13,726 nucleotides of DNA from Oscillospiraceae bacterium (lineage in GTDB: Bacteria > Bacillota > Clostridia > Oscillospirales > Ruminococcaceae). This document shows positions 6,891 through 13,726 of the stretch, one piece after another. The notes under the pieces are model-generated. The model searched no databases and was not told the origin of the DNA. It saw only the letters and a list, made by a program, of their open reading frames with translations. The DNA is taken from assembly GCA_900765125.1 (NCBI GenBank), contig CAAFQL010000023.1:1-13726 (forward strand). The letters run 5' to 3'. The position numbers and the translations under genes are program-made. Each line of letters starts with the position of its first letter. Within the stretch, counting starts at the first letter, position 1.

Positions 6891-7757
6891 TCAGGACACC
6901 TGTCCTATGACAACACGCTCTATTCCTGAAAGATCACAGACAAAGTAAATGCGGCAAAAGCCGTTTTCCTTGAGAATTTTCATTACATCTTTATATTGCC
7001 CCAGTCCTACCTCAAAAATCAGGTATCCGCCACTTTTCAGAGAACCTTTCCATATACGTGTAAGCTCTCTGTAAAACACAAGTCCGTCCTCGCCGCCAAA
7101 AAGTGCAAGATCCGGTTCATATGTCACTTCTCTTTGCAGTTCTTTCATATCCTGAGCAGTAAGATATGGGGGATTTGCTGTTATAAGATCAAGACCTGTA
7201 AACTGCTCCGCAGTTTCCGGCAGCAGAGCATCTAAAAGGCAAGGCTTTATCCAAGGCGCAAGATTTCTGAGATTTGTGCAAAGGTACCCAAAGGCTTCCG
7301 AAGATTTCTCCAATGCAAAGCCCTCCGAACCTTTCACATTTCTTGCAACAGATGCTGCAATACAGCCGCTGCCGCTGCAAAGGTCTACAAATTTTGTTGT
7401 ACTATAACTCTTTCTCAGGCGAACTGCTTCTTCCACAAGTGTTTCCGTATCGGGACGTGGAATAAGAACTCCCTTTCCAACCTTGAATGTTTCTCCGAAA
7501 AAATCCCAATCACCTAAAATATACTGAAGCGGCTCGCCATATGTTCTTCTCTTACAAATGCTAAAGGCTTCTTCTGCCTTGTACTTGGATAAAGGTTTGT
7601 CGCCCATAGTTAAAATCGGGTGGGATTCACCTGTAATATGCATAAGTATAAAACCAGCCTCTGCCTTTGCATCTTCTATACCCCCATTTTCAAGTTCTGT
7701 AGTCAATATTTTAGAAAGTTCTCTTACCGTAAGGAGAACATTCTCACCATCGGTCAT
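6891..7757 (-). CDS. prmC: Peptide chain release factor N5-glutamine methyltransferase
   Basis: This enzyme methylates the glutamine of the GGQ loop in release factors RF1 and RF2 with S-adenosylmethionine, improving termination. It has 288 residues, the normal length. The N-terminal helical domain ends with RRTYGEPLQYILG (71-82), followed by LIPRPDTETLVEEA (98-111). SAM motif I is DLCSGSGCIAASVA (125-138), and the catalytic NPPY is at 195-198, followed by EPDLALFGGEDGL (214-226). NPPY together with the GEPLQYI and PRPDTE blocks distinguishes PrmC from other N-methyltransferases. The ATG overlaps the end of yqhQ by 14 bp and has GGAGG 9 nt upstream, within yqhQ. The prfA gene, often beside prmC, is absent here; the DUF1385 neighbour is the usual one in Clostridia. 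Confidence 0.95.
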   Translation of the reverse strand: MTDGENVLLTVRELSKILTTELENGGIEDAKAEAGFILMHITGESHPILTMGDKPLSKYKAEEAFSICKRRTYGEPLQYILGDWDFFGETFKVGKGVLIPRPDTETLVEEAVRLRKSYSTTKFVDLCSGSGCIAASVARNVKGSEGFALEKSSEAFGYLCTNLRNLAPWIKPCLLDALLPETAEQFTGLDLITANPPYLTAQDMKELQREVTYEPDLALFGGEDGLVFYRELTRIWKGSLKSGGYLIFEVGLGQYKDVMKILKENGFCRIYFVCDLSGIERVVIGQVS

Positions 7758-8712
7758 CTTCCATATCCTCCGGAATACATGGTTTTATTGCAGCAATTGC
7801 ACACTCTATCTGAGAATCGTCAGGTTCTCTTGTGGTAATTCTCTGTATTTGCAGACCCGGCCATGAAAGTGCTCTTGTCAAAGCACTGTTGCTCCTTCCG
7901 GCAAGACGTATAAATTCATATGAAACGCCAACTGTTATCGGCAGGATAAGTATACTTACAACTGTTCTCAGCCAGATTATTCTTATAGGTACAAGGCACA
8001 TTGCAAGTATACTTACTATAAGAGTAATGAAAATAAAGCTTGTACCACATCTTGGATGAAAACGGCAATGTTTTCTTACATTCTCAACAGTAAGCTCATC
8101 TCCTGCTTCGTGGCAGGCAATTGTCTTATGCTCTGCTCCATGATATTCATATGTTCTGCGAATATCTTTCATGCAGCCTGTAAGTGCCATATAAAAGAGG
8201 AATATCACTATTTTTATTATACCTTCAAGCAGCGAACGAAGAAGATTTACATCGGGAACCGGCGTATGGTCTATAAGAAGTCCGATAGCAAACTTAGGCA
8301 GAAACATAAAGAGCAAAAGAGACACAGCAATACCTACTACCATAGCAATTCCCATTATCACTCCGAAAAGCTTTTCTCCCAACTTTTCTGTCAGCCACTT
8401 TTCAAAGCGGCTCATTTCCTCTTCATCTTCCTCTTCATCATCGGTCATCTGCTTTTCTGCTGATTTCATAAGACAACGATATCCGTCTTTCATGGATGCA
8501 ATGAAATTAAAGCTCCCTCTCACAAAAGGGCATTTCCTGTACCATGGCATATTTTTTCCGTTATTTTCAGGCCATGTTTCCACATCTATAGTTCCGTCAG
8601 GCAAACGGCACGCCATTGCTCCTGTATTAGCACCTTTCATCATAACGCCCTCAATAAGTGCCTGTCCGCCTATTTTAGAACGGTGCTGCTCCTGTTTTTC
8701 CTTTTTACTCAT
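7744..8712 (-). CDS. yqhQ: DUF1385 membrane protein (YqhQ family)
   Basis: The protein has 322 residues. Family hallmarks are IGGQALIEGVMMKG (14-27), YEYHGAEHKTIACHEAG (188-204) and FHPRCGTSF (218-226); conserved His/Glu/Cys residues in the last two suggest metal binding or an enzyme, though no activity is established to my knowledge. Predicted membrane segments lie at about 116-138, 158-180, 225-243 and 247-264. An acidic run (TDDEEEDEEE, 90-99) precedes the first and is probably a disordered cytoplasmic loop. The gene sits after the histidine kinase with a 68-bp gap, the largest in this run, and overlaps prmC. Family members usually neighbour prmC, prfA or rpmE. The start is backed by AAAGGA 10 nt upstream. 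The family is certain and the function unknown. Confidence 0.92.
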   Translation of the reverse strand: MSKKEKQEQHRSKIGGQALIEGVMMKGANTGAMACRLPDGTIDVETWPENNGKNMPWYRKCPFVRGSFNFIASMKDGYRCLMKSAEKQMTDDEEEDEEEMSRFEKWLTEKLGEKLFGVIMGIAMVVGIAVSLLLFMFLPKFAIGLLIDHTPVPDVNLLRSLLEGIIKIVIFLFYMALTGCMKDIRRTYEYHGAEHKTIACHEAGDELTVENVRKHCRFHPRCGTSFIFITLIVSILAMCLVPIRIIWLRTVVSILILPITVGVSYEFIRLAGRSNSALTRALSWPGLQIQRITTREPDDSQIECAIAAIKPCIPEDMEDDRW

Positions 8713-8763
8713 GATTCTCTTTTCCTTTCATTTTAGGCAATGTCGACAGATCGCCTTCGCAAA

Positions 8764-8792
8764 ATTATACATGTGTTACCTCAAGATGTTTC
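8764..8792 (-). promoter_or_regulatory. Possible weak internal promoter before yqhQ
   Basis: Read on the - strand, a perfect TATAAT (8764-8769) lies in the 68-bp gap between the kinase and yqhQ. Seventeen bases further upstream the -35 position is GAAACA (8787-8792), only 3 of 6 matches to TTGACA. It could add transcription of yqhQ, prmC and downstream genes independent of citrate synthase. The -35 mismatch keeps this tentative; no terminator hairpin is seen in the gap. Confidence 0.3.
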
Positions 8793-10229
8793 CCCCGTGA
8801 TTCCTGATGACTCTGTCAGTGCAGGCAAAATTATCGTAACACTTGTTCCCCTTCCAAGTTCACTGCTTATATTCAGAGAACCACCGTGCATGGTGATTAT
8901 CTCGTCGGCAACGGCAAGTCCTATTCCGCTTCCACGCCTCGTCTGGTTCGCTTTAAAGAATTTGGTTTTTACTCTCGGAAGATCCTGCTTACTGATTCCG
9001 ACACCGTTGTCAGCAATTATCACACGTATATTACTGCCAATTTTTTCTGCATCTATTGAAACTATACCGCCTTCATTAGAATACTTGATGGCGTTATCAA
9101 TTATGTTTATAAATACCTGTCGTATCCTGTTTCTGTCACCGTTTACAAATGGCAGCATTTCAGGATCATTATAGAGAATGCGGATCTTTTCTCTTCTTGC
9201 CTTTTCAGCGTAGATAAGAACAGCATCTCCAAGTTCTGCCAAAAGATCCATTTTTTCTTTGCGAAGTGAAAATTTACCGCTCTGCATACGTGAAAAATCC
9301 AGAAGTTCCTCTACCATTTCGGAAAGCCGCTCTGTTTCATTCTGGATAACTCTTACACCTTTCTGAACTGTATCCTTGTCTACGTCATAGGAAAGTGTTT
9401 CAGCCCAGCCTTTTATAGCAGTGAGGGGAGTCCTAAGCTCGTGGGATACAGATGAAATAAATTCATTTTTCATGGCTTCCGTAGATGAAAGAGCCTCTGC
9501 CATATTATTTATGGAATCGCACAGATCGCCTATTTCATCCTCGGTAGATTTTTCTATTCGCTCCTTGAAATCACCTTTGGCAAATTTCTTTGTGCTTTCG
9601 TTTATTGCGGTAATGGGCTTTACGATACTGTTTACAAAATAATAGCCTGTTATAAGCATAAGCAGAATGATAAGTATACAGCCTATGCTTACTGCCGCAG
9701 TATATCCTGCAAGTGTACTGTCGATATTCCTCATAGACGTTATGACACGTATGGAATTATAGTCAGTACTCATGCCGGAAATATCAACGCTTATTGCCAT
9801 CATTTTTTCACCGTTTAACTTACCTACCCAATATCCGTCACCGCCGTCCATAAGGGACTGATAATCGGGCATCTCACTATTATCGGCAGGAGGAAATCCA
9901 GATGATGTAAGAACCACACGACCCTTTGAATCTATCGCCATAAGCTCCATTTTATCCTTGTCTGAGAAGTTTTCAAGGGTACTTCTAAGCTCTGAGGAAA
10001 AGTTTACATCATCATCCTGAGTATAGCGTGTAAGTACCGAAGAAACGGAATTTATCCTGATTCTCAGATACTGCTCTGCGGAATTATAATAGTAATTCTG
10101 GAGAGCGTACACTACCGCAAGAAATATGACCATCAAAAGCAATATGATAAGTCCGAGGTTATTTATCATCCACCTGCGGATCATTGTAGTTTTTTTTGCA
10201 CTCCTGCCGGATTTTTTCTTACTGCTCAT
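8781..10229 (-). CDS. Membrane sensor histidine kinase with HAMP domain
   Basis: The protein has 482 residues from ATG 10229. TM1 is near 25-45 and TM2 near 176-199. They flank an external domain of about 130 residues whose DSKGRVVLTSSGF...GYWVGKLNGEKMMAISVDI pattern suggests a Cache/PDC-like sensor. HAMP follows (about 200-250). HisKA has His263 in SSVSHELRTPLTAIKGW, and the HATPase has the N box N379 (IIDNAIKYS), DNGVGI near 407 and GSGIGLAV near 434. The kinase should autophosphorylate His263 and pass phosphate to Asp54 of the neighbouring regulator. This ATG overlaps the regulator's stop by 11 nt. A longer reading from TTG at 10262 (11 more residues) is possible, but neither start has a strong ribosome binding site, so ATG is preferred. 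The signal is unknown; the layout resembles PhoR/ResE kinases. Confidence 0.92.
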   Translation of the reverse strand: MSSKKKSGRSAKKTTMIRRWMINNLGLIILLLMVIFLAVVYALQNYYYNSAEQYLRIRINSVSSVLTRYTQDDDVNFSSELRSTLENFSDKDKMELMAIDSKGRVVLTSSGFPPADNSEMPDYQSLMDGGDGYWVGKLNGEKMMAISVDISGMSTDYNSIRVITSMRNIDSTLAGYTAAVSIGCILIILLMLITGYYFVNSIVKPITAINESTKKFAKGDFKERIEKSTEDEIGDLCDSINNMAEALSSTEAMKNEFISSVSHELRTPLTAIKGWAETLSYDVDKDTVQKGVRVIQNETERLSEMVEELLDFSRMQSGKFSLRKEKMDLLAELGDAVLIYAEKARREKIRILYNDPEMLPFVNGDRNRIRQVFINIIDNAIKYSNEGGIVSIDAEKIGSNIRVIIADNGVGISKQDLPRVKTKFFKANQTRRGSGIGLAVADEIITMHGGSLNISSELGRGTSVTIILPALTESSGITGETS

Positions 10230-10917
10230 TCCATTTATAGCCGAATCCCCAGATAGTTGCAATATACTTCGGGTTTGACGGTTCGTCCTCTATTTTCATT
10301 CGTATGCGGCGGATATTTACATCAACGATCTTGTCATCACCAAAATAACCGTCACCCCAGATATGATCAAGAATACTTGCTCTGTCAAGTGCAGTATTCT
10401 TATTGCTGAGAAAGTATTCCATTATCTGATACTCCACCTGTGTAAGTTCAATGAGAGTACCGTTTTTTGTAACAGTTCTGCTCTTGAGATTAAGTGCAAA
10501 TGGCCCGCTGTGGATAACGGTGGACTTTTCATCCTTTATAAAGCTCATGCAAACTCTTCTATAAATTGCGTCCACCCTCGCAGTAAGCTCTGAAAGCGAA
10601 AACGGCTTAGTGATATAGTCATCTGCACCCATCATAAGTCCGCTTACCTTATCCATTTCCTGAGAACGTGCAGTGAGCATAATAATGCCGAGGGTGGAGC
10701 TTTTTTCACGAAGCTTTTTGCATACGGCAAATCCGTCCATACCGGGCATCATTATGTCAAGAAGAACTATGTCAAAATTTCCGTTTGCAGCTTCAAATGC
10801 AGCCAATGCATCCTCACCGCAGTTTACATCCATAACGTCATATCCTATACGTTTGAGGTTCATCACAACAAACTCACGGATTGCGTCCTCGTCCTCACAA
10901 ACCAGAATACGTTTCAT
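10219..10917 (-). CDS. OmpR/PhoB-family response regulator
   Basis: The protein has 232 residues. The receiver domain (about 1-115) has the acidic pocket E8/D9 in LVCEDED, phosphoacceptor Asp54 in IVLLDIMMPGMDG, T82 and K104 in DDYITKPF. The winged-helix DNA-binding domain (about 130-230) has ELTQVEYQIMEYFLSN and ends with VDVNIRRIRMKIE...YIATIWGFGYKW. It binds DNA as a dimer once phosphorylated, presumably by the kinase whose gene overlaps its end. AAAGGA 7 nt upstream supports the ATG. It starts 15 bp after the lipoprotein gene. PhoP-, VicR- and ResD-type regulators all look like this, so no specific name is assigned. Confidence 0.95.
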   Translation of the reverse strand: MKRILVCEDEDAIREFVVMNLKRIGYDVMDVNCGEDALAAFEAANGNFDIVLLDIMMPGMDGFAVCKKLREKSSTLGIIMLTARSQEMDKVSGLMMGADDYITKPFSLSELTARVDAIYRRVCMSFIKDEKSTVIHSGPFALNLKSRTVTKNGTLIELTQVEYQIMEYFLSNKNTALDRASILDHIWGDGYFGDDKIVDVNIRRIRMKIEDEPSNPKYIATIWGFGYKWNEQ

Positions 10918-10932
10918 AAATGCGTCCTTTCT

Positions 10933-12240
10933 TTACACAAACTGAAAGCAGGAAAGAAGCTCGCTTTCAGGAATATACAAGCTGTCCTGACTTTCACATA
11001 CATTCATAAAATAATATGCATTGCCTCTGGAATGAAGCAGGCTGTAGCCATCCTCCAGAAGTGAATCCCTTGTGTCACGATCAGAAGCTGTGCCTATACG
11101 CATAAGCTCCTGCATAGGCTCTGAAAGTGAGCCTGTATAATGGTAAAATACAATGTCTCCCGTAATTCCGTCACTTATGACAGTTACAGCCTGCTGCCAG
11201 CTCTTCGGAAGCATAAATGCGTAGCCCTCGCTTACGCTGTAATATCCACGGTATTTCTCTGTAAGCCGATCAGAATCTACAGTCATCCATCTTGTAAGAC
11301 GAATATTCTGGTCTGCAGCGTTGCCTTCATATCCTGGAAAGATCGTCTGCACCGGAATCTCCGGCGTACCATCGCCGTCAATATCCAGAGTTAGACATCC
11401 AACTGAACGTGTGGTCTCCGATGCTGCACTTTCATCATCAAGAATATGACTGAGTTTATCTCCGTCAAAGCTGAAAAGCTCGGTCTGAATGTTGGTAACA
11501 CCTGTGAGCATATCTGCATACACCGCAGCAGAACCATCCTCACGGGTGGCATATAAAACCTGACTGAATCCGGTACAGCTGCTTCTCAAAGACAATTGTG
11601 TTTTACGAAACTGTCCTACTTCATTTGGAACATATACAGCTGCTTTTGCTGCTGCTGTAGAATCTGCCTGCAAAACAAGCAACTCCTGTGAACCATTTCC
11701 GTCAAGGTCATGTATATCAAACAACGAATAGTTGGCAGTAAAGTTCTGTACAAGACCACCATTTTCGTAGTCATAGACCACAAGCTCCTTATCCGACTGA
11801 TCCACTATGGAATAACCTATAGCTATCTGAGCGTCAGTGTATGCTCCTATGGGTGAAATGATAACCCTTTCTATTTCTGCACCTGCTGCCGGAACGTCAC
11901 ATACCGAACTCCATGTATTCTGCCGCTTATCAAGTACATTCAGTCTTAGATTGTTCTCCGCAGCGGTAAGCCCCATTTTTGCGTAGAAAACAAGAGCTTC
12001 ATTCTCGCCGTCGCCGTCAAGGTCGGAAAGGATAAAGGCAGACAGATGGTCACCTGTCTTTGGATATTGAAGCTTTATATCCTTTCCGGCAGCGTGCTGC
12101 AATGCCTGATAGATCTGCTCCTGTTCCTGCCCGAGGCTGGGCGGTACAAGGAGTGTATCCAGCGACGCACCAAATGAACAGCCGCACAGTATCATAAATA
12201 CCGTGAGGAATACTGCAAGTATAGATCTTTTAAAACTCAT
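10933..12240 (-). CDS. Putative lipoprotein with FG-GAP/VCBS-like calcium-loop repeats
   Basis: The protein has 435 residues from ATG 12240. The signal peptide MSFKRSILAVFLTVFMILCG is followed by Cys21 in a lipobox-like LCGC, so it is probably anchored to the outer face of the membrane. Three DxDGxG loops (73-81 DLDGDGENE, 178-186 DLDGNGSQE, 286-294 DIDGDGTPE), each followed by a hydrophobic strand, resemble Ca-binding loops of FG-GAP/VCBS beta-propeller repeats. The C-terminal 100 or so residues (YAFMLPKSW...) look like a separate domain. I do not recognise a named family. ATG 12240 forms ATGA with the citrate synthase stop. An ATG at 12261, with AAGGAG 11 nt upstream, would add seven residues and is a fair alternative. 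Position 15 bp before the response regulator suggests a sensor or accessory role, which is inference. Confidence 0.8.
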   Translation of the reverse strand: MSFKRSILAVFLTVFMILCGCSFGASLDTLLVPPSLGQEQEQIYQALQHAAGKDIKLQYPKTGDHLSAFILSDLDGDGENEALVFYAKMGLTAAENNLRLNVLDKRQNTWSSVCDVPAAGAEIERVIISPIGAYTDAQIAIGYSIVDQSDKELVVYDYENGGLVQNFTANYSLFDIHDLDGNGSQELLVLQADSTAAAKAAVYVPNEVGQFRKTQLSLRSSCTGFSQVLYATREDGSAAVYADMLTGVTNIQTELFSFDGDKLSHILDDESAASETTRSVGCLTLDIDGDGTPEIPVQTIFPGYEGNAADQNIRLTRWMTVDSDRLTEKYRGYYSVSEGYAFMLPKSWQQAVTVISDGITGDIVFYHYTGSLSEPMQELMRIGTASDRDTRDSLLEDGYSLLHSRGNAYYFMNVCESQDSLYIPESELLSCFQFV

Positions 12241-13634
12241 TCTTCCCTTATACGGCTGCATAGTGGTATGTACTCCTTACGTTTTGCAATCGTACGATAA
12301 GCAGGACGAATAATTCTCTTGCCTGTGAGGATCTCCTCCATACGGTGAGCAGACCAGCCTACCATACGTGCTGTTGCAAAAAGGGGAGTGAACAGGTCAT
12401 CCGGAATACCCAGCATTCTGTATACCAAACCAGAATACATATCAACATTTGCACATACGGTCTTGTCAATTCCTCTGACTGAACGCATAAGCTCAGGTGT
12501 GAGCTTTTCAATAAGATCAAGAAGACGGAACTGAGGCTCTATTTCACGACCCTTAGCAAGCTCAAACGCCTTTCTCTTCAGAATAACTGCTCTTGGGTCA
12601 GAAAGTGTATACACGGCATGCCCCATACCGTAAATAAGACCCGAACGGTCACCAGCTTCTCTTTTGAGGATCTTTGTAAGATAATCGGCAACTTCGCCCT
12701 CATCCTCCCAGTTTTTAACGTTTTCCTTGATATTGTCGAGCATTTCAATAACCTTGATATTTGCACCGCCATGTCTCGGTCCTTTGAGGGAATTTATAGC
12801 AGTAGCATATGCTGCATAAGGGTCAGTTCCGGAAGATGTAGACACACGGCAGGCAAATGTAGAGTTATTACCACCGCCATGTTCTGCATGGATAGCAAGC
12901 ATAATATCAAGTAGCTGCGCTTCTTTTCTTGTGTACTGTCTATCATTTCTCAGAAGAGAAAGAATGGACTCTGCGGTTCTTTCTTCTGGTTTCAGCTGAT
13001 GCATTACCATACTTGCATTGTCAAATTTATGACGTTTTGTCTGATAGGCGCCGTTCATAAGGTTAGGCATTTTTGCAATGAGATTAAGTGCAATGAGCAT
13101 CTCGTCCTCAATAGTAGTATTATCTGGATCCTCATCATAGGAATAGAGGGAAAGAATGCTTCTTGCAAGTTTATTCATAATATTTTTTGACGGAGACTGC
13201 ATGATAGAATCCACAAGGAAACCCGGAGGCAGTTCTCTGCGGATACTCAGAGCGTGTTCGCAGTCTTCAAGCTCTTTCTTAGTAGGAAGTTGTCCGAACA
13301 GCAGAAGATAAACTACCTCTTCAAATACAAATCTATCCTCTTTTTCTGCATTTTCAACAAGATCGTTAATATCATAGCCACGGTAAATAAGTTCACCCGG
13401 AATAGGTGTACGAATACCCTCGTCAATAATATATCCGTGAACGGTGCATATATTTGTAATACCGGCAGCAACGCCTGAACCATCGCTGTAACGAAGTCCT
13501 CTTTTTACATGATATTTATCATAAAGGCTGCTGTCTATCTGGGAATACTGTGCGAGCCTTTCGCATAAAGATGATATATCGAGCTGAGATCCCTCCTGCT
13601 CAAGTCGTAAGTAATTCTCTACCTGCCTGTTCAT
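12237..13634 (-). CDS. gltA: Citrate (Si)-synthase
   Basis: This enzyme condenses oxaloacetate with acetyl-CoA to give citrate, the carbon entry to 2-oxoglutarate and glutamate in an anaerobe. It has 465 residues; an N-terminal extension makes it longer than many bacterial forms. The active site is complete: His288 in GPRHGGAN, His339 in GMGHAVYTLSDPRA and Asp398 in NVDMYSGL. His252 (HAEHGGGNNST) fits the oxaloacetate-binding His. The residue after His339 is Ala where many homologues have Arg (GHRVY). 2-Methylcitrate synthase is a related alternative, but no prp genes are present. The start has GGAGGT 8 nt upstream and lies just below a consensus promoter. It shares ATGA with the lipoprotein start, and heads a run of ten co-directional genes. 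Confidence 0.93.
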   Translation of the reverse strand: MNRQVENYLRLEQEGSQLDISSLCERLAQYSQIDSSLYDKYHVKRGLRYSDGSGVAAGITNICTVHGYIIDEGIRTPIPGELIYRGYDINDLVENAEKEDRFVFEEVVYLLLFGQLPTKKELEDCEHALSIRRELPPGFLVDSIMQSPSKNIMNKLARSILSLYSYDEDPDNTTIEDEMLIALNLIAKMPNLMNGAYQTKRHKFDNASMVMHQLKPEERTAESILSLLRNDRQYTRKEAQLLDIMLAIHAEHGGGNNSTFACRVSTSSGTDPYAAYATAINSLKGPRHGGANIKVIEMLDNIKENVKNWEDEGEVADYLTKILKREAGDRSGLIYGMGHAVYTLSDPRAVILKRKAFELAKGREIEPQFRLLDLIEKLTPELMRSVRGIDKTVCANVDMYSGLVYRMLGIPDDLFTPLFATARMVGWSAHRMEEILTGKRIIRPAYRTIAKRKEYIPLCSRIREE

Positions 13635-13726
13635 TTTATATAACCTCCATTGTCATCATATATATAGTATATTATACATTAAAATCATTTATCTGTCAAC
13701 CAGCGATATGAGAAGGGGAGTGAAAA
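13635..13726. other. Upstream intergenic region, possibly divergent
   Basis: These 92 bp hold the citrate synthase leader and promoter. On the + strand the edge reads aaggggag at 13713-13720, like a ribosome binding site, followed by tgaaaa, and the window ends before any clear start codon. TTGTCA (13650-13655) and TATACA (13673-13678), 17 bp apart, could serve a divergent gene starting just outside. This is suggestive only. Confidence 0.3.
13671..13699 (-). promoter_or_regulatory. Consensus sigma-A promoter of the citrate synthase run
   Basis: Read on the - strand: TTGACA (13694-13699), a 17-bp spacer and TATAAT (13671-13676), a perfect match to the housekeeping consensus. The likely start is about 7 nt below the -10, near 13664, giving a leader of about 30 nt with GGAGGT (13643-13648) before ATG 13634. 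The leader is too short for a riboswitch, and I see no operator palindrome, so basal expression should be strong unless a repressor binds the AT-rich -10 region. Confidence 0.88.

Noticed and set aside
8056..8463. A 135-codon open frame on the + strand
   Set aside because: Antisense to yqhQ, low-complexity His/Lys/Phe composition, no ribosome binding site; it mirrors the hydrophobic codons of yqhQ.
10219..10262. TTG 10262 as the start of the histidine kinase
   Set aside because: It would lengthen the overlap with the regulator to 44 bp using a rare start codon without a good ribosome binding site; ATG 10229 gives an ordinary kinase N-terminus.
13635..13664. A riboswitch or attenuator in the citrate synthase leader
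   Set aside because: The inferred leader is only about 30 nt and forms no notable hairpin.

Overview
The window looks like chromosomal DNA of a spore-lineage Bacillota in the class Clostridia, most like Ruminococcus and relatives (Oscillospiraceae). This rests on modest GC, strong AGGAGG-type ribosome binding sites, a SleC-like spore-cortex-lytic module, the DUF1385-prmC pair and the rimO-pgsA pair. The genus is an inference from gene content, since no rRNA or other marker is present.

Left region (1-2494, + strand): three genes in tight succession. The first is cut by the window edge; it carries an in-frame 18-bp (six-residue, PTPEPI) tandem repeat followed by a small beta-rich domain resembling the carboxypeptidase-regulatory type. 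The second has a compact SpoIID/LytB-type domain with the expected glutamate, followed by three peptidoglycan-binding repeats. The third is almost nothing but two more such repeats. Together they resemble the clostridial spore cortex-lytic protein SleC, but with its N-terminal part apparently on a separate gene and with extra cell-wall-binding repeats. A 17-bp-stem hairpin at 2514-2550 separates this cluster from the convergent genes on its right and probably terminates both.

Right region (2549-13634, - strand): ten genes, all in one direction, transcribed right to left. The order is citrate synthase, an FG-GAP/VCBS-like lipoprotein, an OmpR-type response regulator, a membrane histidine kinase, DUF1385 (yqhQ), prmC, two paralogous GT4-type glycosyltransferases, rimO and pgsA. 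Gaps are 4-68 bp or the genes overlap by 4-14 bp. A perfect consensus sigma-A promoter (TTGACA, 17 bp, TATAAT) lies just upstream of citrate synthase. No terminator is evident inside the run, so one long transcript is possible, perhaps boosted by a weak internal promoter before yqhQ.

Functionally the run mixes central metabolism (citrate synthase), signalling (lipoprotein, kinase and regulator), translation-factor and ribosome modification (prmC, rimO), envelope sugar transfer (the two glycosyltransferases) and phospholipid synthesis (pgsA). The most interesting parts are the split SleC-like cluster and the lipoprotein placed directly before a two-component system. There are no RNA genes, CRISPR arrays, insertion sequences or phage genes. 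No gene-free stretch exceeds 100 bp.
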